This document shows, in pieces, positions 6,957-15,015 of a stretch of DNA of 64,000 nt. Position numbers and translations under genes: made by a program. Position 1 is the stretch's first letter. Every line of letters starts with the position of its first letter. The notes under the pieces were generated by a model, which saw only the letters and a list, made by a program, of their open reading frames with translations, made no database searches and was not told where the DNA came from. Source of the DNA: an uncultured Bacteroidales bacterium (GTDB lineage Bacteria > Bacteroidota > Bacteroidia > Bacteroidales > Bacteroidaceae); assembly GCA_902799685.1 (NCBI GenBank), contig CADCBO010000020.1, forward strand, positions 1 through 64,000. Direction: 5' to 3'.

Positions 6957-7907
6957 TCATTTCAGAATCCAGTTGTTATAGAAATCCTCTATTGAATAGT
7001 AGGTAGCATGATCTGACGGAATGTACAGACCATCTCCTGGTAATGAATTCAATTCTGTTTTTGAATTCTCTTTCAGTATTTCATCATTTATTGACTCCCA
7101 GGCATATTTGTTAACATCAGGATTATTACTTTCCATTCTTTTGGCCCACCCCTTTTTGGTAGTTACTTCAATAACCCCGTTAGCTCCTCTTGTCCCCCAA
7201 ATGGCGGTGGCGGCAGCGTCTTTCAATACCGATACACTTTTTATTTCATGCTCTTTGAGACCAAAAAGTCTGGCTACGTTTTCTTTGTCCACATGCAGTT
7301 TACCCAACATCAGTGAATCCAGACATTGCATGTTAACCGAAGAAACATCCATTATGCAACCGTCCAATACAATTAACCGTTTCCCATCTTTAGGATACTG
7401 AGGGCCGTATGCCCGAGCGCGCATTCCCTGATACCTGTCTTCACGGATAACGGGGAGCATAGCAGCTAGGGTACTGTCAACCTCGGTTATCCCGTCAAAG
7501 GCCATTTTTACATCCATGGCGTTGCCGGTAAACTCACTTACTGCCGTATGGTACCCAACATAAATTACTTCCAGGCGGTCTGCAGGATCAACAAGTTTGA
7601 AACTGAAGTTACCGTTAATATCAGTAACTGCATGCGCCACAAGACGGTCTATGGAATCCTTCTCCTCAACACGCACCATCATCATTGGGCCCAAAGGACC
7701 AGTGACACAACCTGTTATCAAATCGCCAGCCAAAGGCTTAGGGCCCGATACCACCACCTTAGACTGCAGAGTTTTTATGCTTGCAGCATCGGATACCACC
7801 TGGGCTCTGGAGTTTACAGACAGCATTGTGAACACAAAAAATGATACACTGTACAGCACGTTTCTCCAGCCACGTGACAAAAGGATTCTGAAGGTTCTGA
7901 ATTTCAT
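6957..7907 (-). CDS. exported mini-receptor: regulatory domain plus TonB plug, no barrel
   Basis: The ATG at 7907 is used; the frame can begin at a TTG at 7931, but that overlaps the -7 element. The 316-residue product has a long signal peptide, a carboxypeptidase-regulatory-like sandwich (about 55-145: GDLITGCVTGPLGPMMMV, HAVTDINGNFSFKLVDPADRLEVIYVGYHT), and a TonB-receptor plug-like block (about 185-265: RLIVLDGCIMD, HEIKSVSVLKDAAATAIWGT, GANGVIEVTTKKG). It ends without any beta-barrel. A SusC-type receptor would continue for about 700 more residues. The last 45 residues (NSLPGDGLYIPSDHATYYSI, DFYNNW) form a tail shared with the gene at 12277-12882. It is divergent from the DUF4419 gene, and both have type I promoters. 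Confidence 0.8.
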   Translation of the reverse strand: MKFRTFRILLSRGWRNVLYSVSFFVFTMLSVNSRAQVVSDAASIKTLQSKVVVSGPKPLAGDLITGCVTGPLGPMMMVRVEEKDSIDRLVAHAVTDINGNFSFKLVDPADRLEVIYVGYHTAVSEFTGNAMDVKMAFDGITEVDSTLAAMLPVIREDRYQGMRARAYGPQYPKDGKRLIVLDGCIMDVSSVNMQCLDSLMLGKLHVDKENVARLFGLKEHEIKSVSVLKDAAATAIWGTRGANGVIEVTTKKGWAKRMESNNPDVNKYAWESINDEILKENSKTELNSLPGDGLYIPSDHATYYSIEDFYNNWILK

Positions 7908-7928
7908 ATTCTTGTTGTTTTTGATGTC

Positions 7929-7986
7929 CAAAAGTACTTACCAAATTTACAATAGCCAAGAAAAAAGCGTTGCAAAAACGTTGCAA
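7929..7986 (-). promoter_or_regulatory. type I cluster promoter with twin TTGCAA box (leftward of divergent pair)
   Basis: TTGCAA hexamers lie at 7981-7986 and 7970-7975, followed on the minus strand by 10 bp, TTG (7959-7957), 20 bp and -7 TACTTTTG (7936-7929). The start codon is at 7907. The box is only 4 bp from the box of the rightward promoter, so four hexamers lie in a row. Confidence 0.75.
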
Positions 7987-7990
7987 TTTT

Positions 7991-8048
7991 TTGCAACGAT
8001 ATTGCAATGCCTGATGTTTGGTGGCCGAAAAAACTGGCAATACATTTG
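7991..8048 (+). promoter_or_regulatory. type I cluster promoter with twin TTGCAA box (rightward of divergent pair)
   Basis: TTGCAA at 7991-7996 and 8002-8007, then 10 bp, TTG at 8018-8020, a 20-bp spacer, and -7 TACATTTG at 8041-8048. The ATG of the DUF4419 gene is at 8080. Confidence 0.75.
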
Positions 8049-8079
8049 TCGGCAGAACAAATCAAAAAAAGATAAGGAT

Positions 8080-9258
8080 ATGAAAAAAACAGTAATATTG
8101 CTCATCTCGCTTTTATGCGTGAACGCGGTTTTTGCCAAGAAGGTTAAAACCGATAAAACCATCCAATACCTTAACGGAGGCGGAGTGAAGTTCCATATTG
8201 AGGACAAAGTGCCGCCTGAAACCCAATTGAAACAGAATTCCGGTCTGGTGTGCTGGGAGAAGATTCTGCGGGAATCTGGAGTGCCTGCATCTGAATACAA
8301 CATTAAGACACATAGCATCAATGATTCCAATCTGGTCTGTTTTAACCTCAATGCCTGTTTTGACGGTTTCCTGACAGCCTTTGACAAGCATTACTCACTA
8401 GTACTGTCACCAGATATGATAATGCTGCTAATAAGTCAGGGCATAGCCACCTATATAAATGAGAACGCTGAGAGCCTGCGTGACAAACTGGTGGATTTTG
8501 AGGGGCATAAAACGCTCAAAATAGAGATGCTCGGTGATCTGCTTCAGCAAGAGGAGGCCTGGGACTGGATAATTCCGGCATTAAGCGATTCTATCGACAA
8601 GAACATGAAGGCCAGGTTCTCAGACCTTATGGTGTGTGATTTTTCCACTACAGGGATGGTGGAACGCATCTCATCACAGATTACCATGATGGAGAGTGTA
8701 AAGAAGTATTTTAAATATATGGTTGTTGGTGCGGGATGCGGAATACCCGACATCACGCTTCTGGGTATGCCCGATGACTGGAAAAACATACGTTCACGCC
8801 TGTCAAGGCTTGATGACCTGGAGCTGGGCTGGTGGCGCCAGAAGCTGGAACCTGTGCTTGATGAGTTTGTGAATGCATCACAGGGTATTATCAACCGCAA
8901 GTTTTGGCGGGATATGGTAAATGAATATTCTCCTGAAGAAAGGACACAGGCCTTTTGTGGTTCAGGCATTATTCCTGCAAAGTATAACGGATGGTTCACG
9001 GTTTTCTTCCCGTTCTGTAAGGATAAATACACAGGTGAAGTTTCCCGTACCCCAAAAACCGTTACCCATAATACAAATGTCTGTTCCGAGATAAAGAAGG
9101 CAGATGTGTTGTATGTATATATTCATCCCGACGGCCGGGAAGAGACTCATAACCTTGAACTTTGGGCCGGGTTCATCGGCATGGAGATGGATTGGGAGAA
9201 CCGCACCCTCAAGCCTTCAATCAGCTGGATGATGCGTGAAAGGAGCGACAATGAATGA
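8080..9258 (+). CDS. exported DUF4419 family protein
   Basis: The ATG at 8080 (392 residues) starts a signal peptide (MKKTVILLISLLCVNAVFA); the much longer open frame upstream crosses the divergent promoters and is not coding. The body matches DUF4419: SLVLSPDMIMLLISQGIATYINENAE, then DFSTTGMVERISSQI, GCGIPDITLLGMPDDW and WFTVFFPFCKD. The family is widespread in fungi and bacteria with no settled function. A stop at 9258 is followed 25 bp later by the next gene, so the two form an operon under the type I promoter at 7991-8048. Confidence 0.85.
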   Translation: MKKTVILLISLLCVNAVFAKKVKTDKTIQYLNGGGVKFHIEDKVPPETQLKQNSGLVCWEKILRESGVPASEYNIKTHSINDSNLVCFNLNACFDGFLTAFDKHYSLVLSPDMIMLLISQGIATYINENAESLRDKLVDFEGHKTLKIEMLGDLLQQEEAWDWIIPALSDSIDKNMKARFSDLMVCDFSTTGMVERISSQITMMESVKKYFKYMVVGAGCGIPDITLLGMPDDWKNIRSRLSRLDDLELGWWRQKLEPVLDEFVNASQGIINRKFWRDMVNEYSPEERTQAFCGSGIIPAKYNGWFTVFFPFCKDKYTGEVSRTPKTVTHNTNVCSEIKKADVLYVYIHPDGREETHNLELWAGFIGMEMDWENRTLKPSISWMMRERSDNE

Positions 9259-9283
9259 CCAAATCAACAAAAAAACAACGAAT

Positions 9284-11110
9284 ATGAGAAAGCTTTTAAT
9301 CCTATTGTCAGCTTTGCTGCTTCAAGTAGCTGCAGCTTCCGTGTTTGCACAGGGTAAAGTTCAGCGTATTGATATGTCCGAGTTTGTAGGACTTGGAATA
9401 CAGACCGTTGATGAAGTACTTGTTGGAAAAATTGCAGACTCGGTTGTGATTTTTAATGATATGGCATTTGCAGATTATGTTGCTCCCAAACATTATGATA
9501 TCGATATGTACAGGTCCTCAAAAGTTATGCCGCAGGATCCGTTGAATATTGATATTCCTGGTGTTGAGTTTAAAGTTGACAATAACGGGTCAAGACAGAT
9601 AGTTCAGTTGCCGGAACAATACTATACTGATGTTGAGAATGGTCATAGGTATGTTGACTTGGGACTCAGCGTCAAATGGGCAACTTGTAACATAGGTGCA
9701 GACAGTCCGGAAATGACTGGCGGCAAATACGCTTGGGGTGAGGTTGCCACTAAGTCTGACTACACCTGGCAGAACTACCGTTTCAACAACGGGGGTGAAG
9801 GTTATTGGGATGTAAAACTGTCCAAATACAATTCAGACAGCAAATTGGGACCTGTTGATATGCATGAGGTGCTTGAGCCGGAAGATGATGCTGCACATGT
9901 GAATTGGGGCGGAAACTGGCGTATTCCTACTGCCCAGGAGTTCCAGGAACTGGCAAATAACTGCACTTTTATCTGGTCCACACTGAACGGCTGTGAAGGC
10001 TGTCTGATTGTAAGCAATAAACCGGGTTATACAGACCGTTTCATTTTCCTGCCCACAACAAGAAAGCGTACGGACGGAGTCGGTACATCTGATGGTTACT
10101 ATTGGTCCAGCACAACCAACCTGACCGATAGAAGAGGGTCAGTTAATCCCGGGCCATGCAGTAGTTATACTTTTTTAATTTGGAACATGTACAATCTTGT
10201 GATTTGGATTAACCTCGAGAATCAACGAAGCTTTGGCCTTACCATCCGTCCGGTCTGCCCTAAAGAAGAAATAACTACAGATGATTTTGAAGGACTGGAA
10301 ATGACCACTCAAGATGATCCTTTAGGTAGTTGTGATGATCTTGTTCCTATAGACAGTCTTTCATACTCTGCACAGAGGCTTAAGGAAAAAATCACTATAG
10401 AAAAAACTCCAAATGGCGATGTTTGGAGAGTCAGCAGGGATATTTATGAATATTTGTCGGAATTAACGCGTAAAACTGAATATAAAGGTTATGATGTCAC
10501 CACGACTGAAATTAAAGGTAAGGAGGAGTCACATACGATAAAGCACTGGAACAAAACAGATTCCATAGTGGAACATTTCAATTATAACAAAAATGGAGAG
10601 TTTGTACGGGACAAGGTAATCACATATACATATGATAGCAGGGCCAGATTGATATCCAAGAAGACAGAGTATGTTGATGCAGATAATCCCGTCTATCCCC
10701 AAAAACTGAATATGACGTTTTCTTATGACAGAAAGGGGATGCTTAAAAAAAAGATGGAAGGAGCATACGTGGGTAAGCGCATTCAAAACGATTTCTTAAG
10801 TCAATTTGCATGTGATGACACTATGATGACTGTCAGGACATTCCATGTTATAAGATACAGCAACAAAGGAAAAAAGAATCTGCTGCCACGCAAAGAACTG
10901 TATTCCACATGGACATCACATTTCAATGAACAAGGCCAGCTCATCCTTTACGAGAAGATTTTTAACCATAATGAATGGGAAATCATCAGATATCAGTATG
11001 ATGAGCAGGGAAAGACTTCAAAAGAAGAACACTACCACAAAGGCCCTCGGGATTCTGTTGAACGTTTGCAGGCTATCTACGAGTACGAATACAAATACTA
11101 TATGAAATAA
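9284..11110 (+). CDS. exported FISUMP protein with YD-like C-terminal half
   Basis: I chose the ATG at 9284 (608 residues) because it opens a signal peptide (MRKLLILLSALLLQVAAASVFAQ); an ATG at 9251 and a GTG at 9236 are in frame upstream. Residues about 1-120 are unique. A FISUMP domain follows at about 122-330 (RYVDLGLSVKWATCNIGA, DAAHVNWGGNWRIPT, YYWSSTT, LTIRPVCP). The C-terminal 260 residues hold repeated short strands of the YxYDxxGxL type (ITYTYDSRARLISK, MTFSYDRKGMLKK, IRYQYDEQGKTSK), as in DUF4595/RHS-like repeat proteins. It is the second gene of the DUF4419 operon. Confidence 0.8.
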   Translation: MRKLLILLSALLLQVAAASVFAQGKVQRIDMSEFVGLGIQTVDEVLVGKIADSVVIFNDMAFADYVAPKHYDIDMYRSSKVMPQDPLNIDIPGVEFKVDNNGSRQIVQLPEQYYTDVENGHRYVDLGLSVKWATCNIGADSPEMTGGKYAWGEVATKSDYTWQNYRFNNGGEGYWDVKLSKYNSDSKLGPVDMHEVLEPEDDAAHVNWGGNWRIPTAQEFQELANNCTFIWSTLNGCEGCLIVSNKPGYTDRFIFLPTTRKRTDGVGTSDGYYWSSTTNLTDRRGSVNPGPCSSYTFLIWNMYNLVIWINLENQRSFGLTIRPVCPKEEITTDDFEGLEMTTQDDPLGSCDDLVPIDSLSYSAQRLKEKITIEKTPNGDVWRVSRDIYEYLSELTRKTEYKGYDVTTTEIKGKEESHTIKHWNKTDSIVEHFNYNKNGEFVRDKVITYTYDSRARLISKKTEYVDADNPVYPQKLNMTFSYDRKGMLKKKMEGAYVGKRIQNDFLSQFACDDTMMTVRTFHVIRYSNKGKKNLLPRKELYSTWTSHFNEQGQLILYEKIFNHNEWEIIRYQYDEQGKTSKEEHYHKGPRDSVERLQAIYEYEYKYYMK

Positions 11111-11129
11111 TTACAACGTTTGCGTTAAG

Positions 11130-11516
11130 TCAATCTCGCGTATCTCCGTATGGAGGCATCTCCTCGTTAATGTAGTGCGGATTATTAGATGTTTCGAGTG
11201 AATACCCACTGACATATGTAAGTTTGGATCTTACTATGTCAATGTTTAGCGCTTTTTCTAGTCTGGCAATTGTTTCAAGCGTCATATTAGTGCTTCCTTT
11301 CAGCAAATTTGACACATACTGTTGGGTGCAGCCAATGCGTTCTGCTAGCTGTTTTTGTGTTACACCTTGTTCATCCATACTCTTCATTACCTGAAGTGTG
11401 ATGAACTGGGCGTATCTCAACCAATCATCATTATCCCTTCTCCATAGGGCATTCTCTCTCCAATGGGACGGAGTATCCGATTGATGCGAAGAAAGATATT
11501 CAATTGTTTTGTTCAT
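11130..11516 (-). CDS. XRE-family antitoxin-like regulator
   Basis: This 128-residue protein has an XRE helix-turn-helix at about residues 50-105 (GVTQKQLAERIGCTQQYVSNLLKGSTNMTLETIARLEKALN). The long N-terminal stretch with DDWLRYAQFITLQVM is typical of antitoxins of the HigA type in Bacteroidota. Its start overlaps the end of the upstream gene by 17 bp, so the two are translationally coupled. In this arrangement (toxin first, antitoxin second) the HTH protein usually neutralises the toxin and represses the operon through the inverted repeat at 12087-12102. Confidence 0.8.
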   Translation of the reverse strand: MNKTIEYLSSHQSDTPSHWRENALWRRDNDDWLRYAQFITLQVMKSMDEQGVTQKQLAERIGCTQQYVSNLLKGSTNMTLETIARLEKALNIDIVRSKLTYVSGYSLETSNNPHYINEEMPPYGDTRD

Positions 11517-12054
11517 TGTTATAATCGTTTAGTCCTTCTATATCATAAACACCAAGGTCTATCAATTTGTTTCTGACCTGCTCCAACTTTGCCAGTTCAG
11601 CCAAGGTGTGAGGTCGCTCAGACATTGTTGCGGTCAGTTTTATTGCTCCTCCGGTAATAAGATATGCACCCTTATCCATCTTTATGGCATAAATCCTTAA
11701 CCATGATGGGCGATATCCTAAACCATTGCCTTTAGCTTTCTCTTTTCCTAATGACATCTCAGAAAAACGACCGTTCTCAAGATGTCTGAACAGTTCGTCA
11801 AGGTTAGCCTGTGGTGATATGTCCAACATGAGACATTGCAGCACTTTTGCTTCCTGAAGCGTTTCCATAACAGCTTGATATACATCGGTAATTTTGAAAT
11901 AGGCCGATAAATCCGTTATGTTCTCCTGGAAGAATGCCCTTAGCCAAGACATATCATACCATTTTGCAAACAGAGAATCGAAACAATTGTCCGGCTCGTT
12001 GTCATATCTGACAGCCCAAAGCCTACCGTCATCTAAAATCTTATCAAAAGTCAT
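11500..12054 (-). CDS. putative toxin of a HigBA-like pair
   Basis: The 184-residue product lies directly upstream of and overlaps the XRE gene. Its C-terminal part (SWLRIYAIKMDKGAYLITGGAIKLTATM, then HTLAELAKLEQVRNKL) is a pattern I associate with Bacteroidota proteins encoded beside HTH antitoxins. It resembles a RelE/HigB core strand followed by helices, but the known catalytic residues cannot be assigned by eye. It is most likely a growth-inhibiting toxin; an uncharacterised phage-defence or accessory role is an alternative. Confidence 0.6.
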   Translation of the reverse strand: MTFDKILDDGRLWAVRYDNEPDNCFDSLFAKWYDMSWLRAFFQENITDLSAYFKITDVYQAVMETLQEAKVLQCLMLDISPQANLDELFRHLENGRFSEMSLGKEKAKGNGLGYRPSWLRIYAIKMDKGAYLITGGAIKLTATMSERPHTLAELAKLEQVRNKLIDLGVYDIEGLNDYNNEQNN

Positions 12055-12075
12055 AGTATAAATTGTTTTTCATTG

Positions 12076-12102
12076 CAAATATATAAACAATATTTATATT
12101 GT
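12076..12102 (-). promoter_or_regulatory. toxin-antitoxin promoter and inverted-repeat operator
   Basis: An exact inverted repeat ACAATA-N4-TATTGT spans 12087-12102. On the minus strand it is followed by a perfect -7 TATATTTG at 12083-12076; the start codon is at 12054. The dyad lies in the -33/-7 spacer, the right place for repression by the XRE protein. Confidence 0.65.
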
Positions 12103-12194
12103 ACAACATTTGAGTTGTTTTATTCAACGTTTGCGTTAAACCGAATGACCAGAGAAAGGTTTGCTTTATCTGACGTGGCAAGCAAAAGTCGCGA

Positions 12195-12252
12195 ATGCAA
12201 CGTTTTTGCAACGCTTTTTACTTGCTCATTATAAACATGGCAACTACTTTTG
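12195..12252 (+). promoter_or_regulatory. type I cluster promoter with twin TTGCAA box
   Basis: ATGCAA at 12195-12200 and TTGCAA at 12206-12211, then 10 bp, TTG at 12222-12224, a 20-bp spacer, and -7 TACTTTTG at 12245-12252. The start codon is at 12277. Confidence 0.75.
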
Positions 12253-12276
12253 TCAGCAAATAAACCCGACACAAAA

Positions 12277-12882
12277 ATGAAAAAGGCATTAACTACATCT
12301 TTATTGCTGCTTGCGACATTTGCATCTGTATTTGCACAGGAAACGATTAAGAAAGGTGATTTGATATACGGTACTGTTACAGAAAACGGAGAGCCCGTTG
12401 CCGGAGTCACTGTAACTGAAAGAAATGGATGGGACCGTATTATGGCTCAAGCCAAAACCGATTCAAACGGTCAGTTCTCTTTCCGTACGGTCAATCCCGA
12501 CAACAGGATTATGGTAACCTACTATAATCATGAGACTGTTGATATTCCCATCAACAAACGATGCTTGGACATTAAAATAAAAGAGCTTCCACCTCTCCAA
12601 CCCATAGAACTTATAGATGGCCCTGTTCCACCTGTTGTTTTGGAAGAAATGAGTGCCAGAATAGGAATAATTGATTTTAAATCGTATGAACTGTCATCAT
12701 TTCGTCCAAATGAATTTAAGTGGGAGTTGATAAACACCGAGATAGGTAGAATGCATAGCATCACTGAATATAATTCAATTCCCGGAAAGGGTTTGTACAT
12801 CCCGTCGGCCGATCATGCCACCTATTATTCGATAGATGATTTCTACAACAACTGGCTGCTTCCCATCAAGTCAATGTATTGA
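12277..12882 (+). CDS. exported regulatory-like domain protein with shared C-terminal tail
   Basis: The ATG at 12277 (201 residues) starts a signal peptide (MKKALTTSLLLLATFASVFAQ). A carboxypeptidase-regulatory-like sandwich follows (about 24-108: KKGDLIYGTVTENGEPVAGV, KTDSNGQFSFRTVNPDNRIMV). The middle is unique. The last 45 residues (WELINTEIGRM, SIPGKGLYIPSADHATYYSI, DFYNNW) are nearly the same as the end of the plug protein at 6957-7907, although the regions before them differ. The gene is the last of the cluster and is followed by the rplU promoter. Confidence 0.8.
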   Translation: MKKALTTSLLLLATFASVFAQETIKKGDLIYGTVTENGEPVAGVTVTERNGWDRIMAQAKTDSNGQFSFRTVNPDNRIMVTYYNHETVDIPINKRCLDIKIKELPPLQPIELIDGPVPPVVLEEMSARIGIIDFKSYELSSFRPNEFKWELINTEIGRMHSITEYNSIPGKGLYIPSADHATYYSIDDFYNNWLLPIKSMY

Positions 12883-12904
12883 TGTAAAAAACATGGAAAA
12901 TATT

Positions 12905-13020
12905 TTGTGGTGAAGGTGTAAAATACTAATTTTGCGCCCGATTAGTGCCGCAGAGGTTTGAGAAGTGTCTGCCACAGAGGGCGGGCCACCCCACGGAGAA
13001 ACGGATAAAAGCAAGATTTA
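12905..13020 (+). promoter_or_regulatory. rplU promoter and about 80-nt leader
   Basis: TTG at 12905-12907 and a perfect -7 TAATTTTG at 12927-12934 with a 19-bp spacer make a strong promoter. Transcription should start near 12941, leaving a leader of about 80 nt before rplU. The leader is GC-rich and contains complementary G- and C-runs (GGGCGGGCCACCCCACGG region at 12979-12996), so it may fold and serve as a ribosomal-protein autoregulation site. Confidence 0.55.
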
Positions 13021-13338
13021 ATGTACGTTATTGCTGAAATTCAGGGACAGCAGTTCAAGATTGAACAGGGAATGAAGCTGTTCGTGCACCACATTCAGGA
13101 TGTTGAGGCCGGTGCAAATGTTGAGTTCGACAAAATCCTTTTGGCTGACAACGATGGTCAGGTTACCATTGGTGCCCCCACCATTGACGGTGCAAAGGTA
13201 GTATGTGAGGTCAAGACCGCACTCGTTAAGGGTGACAAGGTTATTGTCTTCAAGAAGAGAAGAAGAAAAGGTTACCGTAAGCTGAACGGTCACCGCCAGC
13301 AGTTCACAGAGCTTCTGGTTAAGGAAGTAGTAGCATAA
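13021..13338 (+). CDS. rplU: 50S ribosomal protein L21
   Basis: The 105-residue product has the normal L21 length and features: [20 protein letters not shown] at the start, a central [14 protein letters not shown] strand and the [23 protein letters not shown] segment that binds 23S rRNA. It is followed 19 bp later by rpmA, the usual pair, and is driven by the strong promoter at 12905-12934. Confidence 0.97.
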   Translation: MYVIAEIQGQQFKIEQGMKLFVHHIQDVEAGANVEFDKILLADNDGQVTIGAPTIDGAKVVCEVKTALVKGDKVIVFKKRRRKGYRKLNGHRQQFTELLVKEVVA

Positions 13339-13357
13339 CCCTAAAATTCAGAAAGAT

Positions 13358-13630
13358 ATGGCACATAAAAAAGGTGTAGGTAGTTCTAAGAACGGCCGTG
13401 AGTCTGCCAGCAAGCGCCTGGGCGTTAAGATTTGGGGTGGACAGTATGCAAAAGCAGGTAACATCATAGTTCGTCAGCGCGGAACGCAGCATCATCCGGG
13501 CGAGAACATCGGTATGGGTAAGGACCACACCCTGTTCGCACTGGTTGACGGAACAGTTCAGTTCAAGAAAGGCCGCAAGGACAGAAGTTATGTTTCAGTA
13601 ATCCCCGTTCAGGAGAAAGCTGAGGCCTGA
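13358..13630 (+). CDS. rpmA: 50S ribosomal protein L27
   Basis: The 90-residue product starts [24 protein letters not shown] and contains the invariant [24 protein letters not shown] block. L27 reaches toward the peptidyl-transferase centre with its N-terminus. The N-terminus lacks the cleavable extension found in Firmicutes. A terminator follows at 13652-13676. Confidence 0.97.
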   Translation: MAHKKGVGSSKNGRESASKRLGVKIWGGQYAKAGNIIVRQRGTQHHPGENIGMGKDHTLFALVDGTVQFKKGRKDRSYVSVIPVQEKAEA

Positions 13631-13651
13631 TAAACCAAACTACATAAAAGA

Positions 13652-13676
13652 GGCTCACTCAGCGTGAGCCTTTTTT
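13652..13676 (+). terminator. rho-independent terminator after rpmA
   Basis: GGCTCAC-tcagc-GTGAGCC forms a perfect 7-bp stem and is followed directly by six T. It separates rplU-rpmA from serS. Confidence 0.9.
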
Positions 13677-13695
13677 AATTTAAAAGCGATTACCA

Positions 13696-15015
13696 ATGCT
13701 CACACTCAAACAGATTACAGAACAGACCGAACTTGTTATAACAGGTCTTAAGAAAAAGCATTTCAAGAATGCAGAGGAGGCTATTGCCCAGGCCATCAGT
13801 CTGAATAACGACAGAAAGAAGGCGCAGGCCCAGTTGGACAACAATCTTGCCGAAGGTAAGGTTCTTGCTGCCAAGATAGGACAGGCCATGAAGGCCGGTA
13901 ACAAGGATGAGGCCGAGCAGGCCAAGGCAAAGGTTGCAGAACTGAAGGCTGCCGCCACAGAACTTGAGGCCCAAAAAGAGCAGGCCGAAAATGATCTGAC
14001 CGCCCTACTCTGCACCATTCCTAACATACCCTACCCCGAGGTGCCGGAGGGTACTTGCGCCGAGGACAACTGGGTGGTAAAGTCAAACCTCAAAGAGTGT
14101 GTAATAGGACAGGATACAGTAGGCAACTGGACTTGCAATCCGGAGAACAGCCAGGCCAAGGTTCCTCATTGGGAACTTGCCAAGAAATACAACCTGATTG
14201 ACTTTGACCTGGGCGTAAAGATAACAGGTGCAGGATTCCCCGTATATATTGGAAAAGGCGCACAGCTGCAGCGCGCACTCATCAACTTCTTCCTGGCCGA
14301 AGCAAACAAGGCAGGTTACACCGAGATTATGCCTCCTACAGTTGTAAATCCCGCATCGGGTTACGGAACAGGACAGCTACCTGACAAGGAGGGCCAGATG
14401 TACCACTGCGAGGTTGATGACCTCTATCTGATTCCTACCGCCGAGGTTCCCGTAACCAACATCTACCGCGATGTAATCCTGGATGAGAAGCAGTTACCCA
14501 TCAAGAACTGCGCCTACACTCAGTGCTTCCGTCGTGAGGCCGGCTCATACGGTAAGGATGTTCGTGGTCTGAACCGCCTGCACGAGTTCTCAAAGATTGA
14601 GATTGTACGCATAGATACTCCCGAGCACTCTGCCGAGAGCCACAAGGAGATGCTGGCACACGTAGAGGGCCTGCTCCAGAAGCTGGAACTGCCCTACCGC
14701 ATCCTGCGTCTTTGCGGTGGTGACCAGAGCTTTACATCGGCCATCTGCTATGACTTTGAGGTTTATTCCGAGGCTCAGGGCCGCTGGCTGGAGGTTTCAT
14801 CGGTATCCAACTTTGACACATATCAGGCCAACCGCCTCAAGTGCCGTTACCGCAAGACCGGCGAGAAGAAAGCCGAGCTCTGCCATACACTTAACGGCTC
14901 AGCCCTGGCTCTGCCCCGCATAGTGGCAGCAATACTGGAGGACAACCAGACACCGGACGGAATCAAGATTCCAAAGGCTCTGGTTCCCTACACCGGATTT
15001 GAAATGATTAACTAA
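13696..15015 (+). CDS. serS: seryl-tRNA synthetase
   Basis: The 439-residue product charges tRNA-Ser. Residues about 1-110 form the long coiled-coil tRNA-binding arm (many Ala, Glu and Lys heptads). The class II catalytic core follows, with motif 2 near CFRREAGSYGKDVRGLNRLHEFSKIE, the serine-binding TAEVPVTN block and motif 3 LNGSALALPRIVAAILEDNQ. The length is normal. It starts 20 bp after the rpmA terminator and ends at the edge of the palindrome at 15015-15098, which faces kdsA. Confidence 0.97.
   Translation: MLTLKQITEQTELVITGLKKKHFKNAEEAIAQAISLNNDRKKAQAQLDNNLAEGKVLAAKIGQAMKAGNKDEAEQAKAKVAELKAAATELEAQKEQAENDLTALLCTIPNIPYPEVPEGTCAEDNWVVKSNLKECVIGQDTVGNWTCNPENSQAKVPHWELAKKYNLIDFDLGVKITGAGFPVYIGKGAQLQRALINFFLAEANKAGYTEIMPPTVVNPASGYGTGQLPDKEGQMYHCEVDDLYLIPTAEVPVTNIYRDVILDEKQLPIKNCAYTQCFRREAGSYGKDVRGLNRLHEFSKIEIVRIDTPEHSAESHKEMLAHVEGLLQKLELPYRILRLCGGDQSFTSAICYDFEVYSEAQGRWLEVSSVSNFDTYQANRLKCRYRKTGEKKAELCHTLNGSALALPRIVAAILEDNQTPDGIKIPKALVPYTGFEMIN

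Noticed and set aside
7597-8079. N-terminal extension of the DUF4419 protein by 161 codons
   Set aside because: The extension crosses both divergent promoters and the 5' end of the opposite gene; a signal peptide starts exactly at 8080.
1188-11110. FISUMP genes as targets of a diversity-generating retroelement
   Set aside because: The lectin-like domain type occurs in such targets, but no reverse transcriptase, template repeat or accessory gene is visible in the window.
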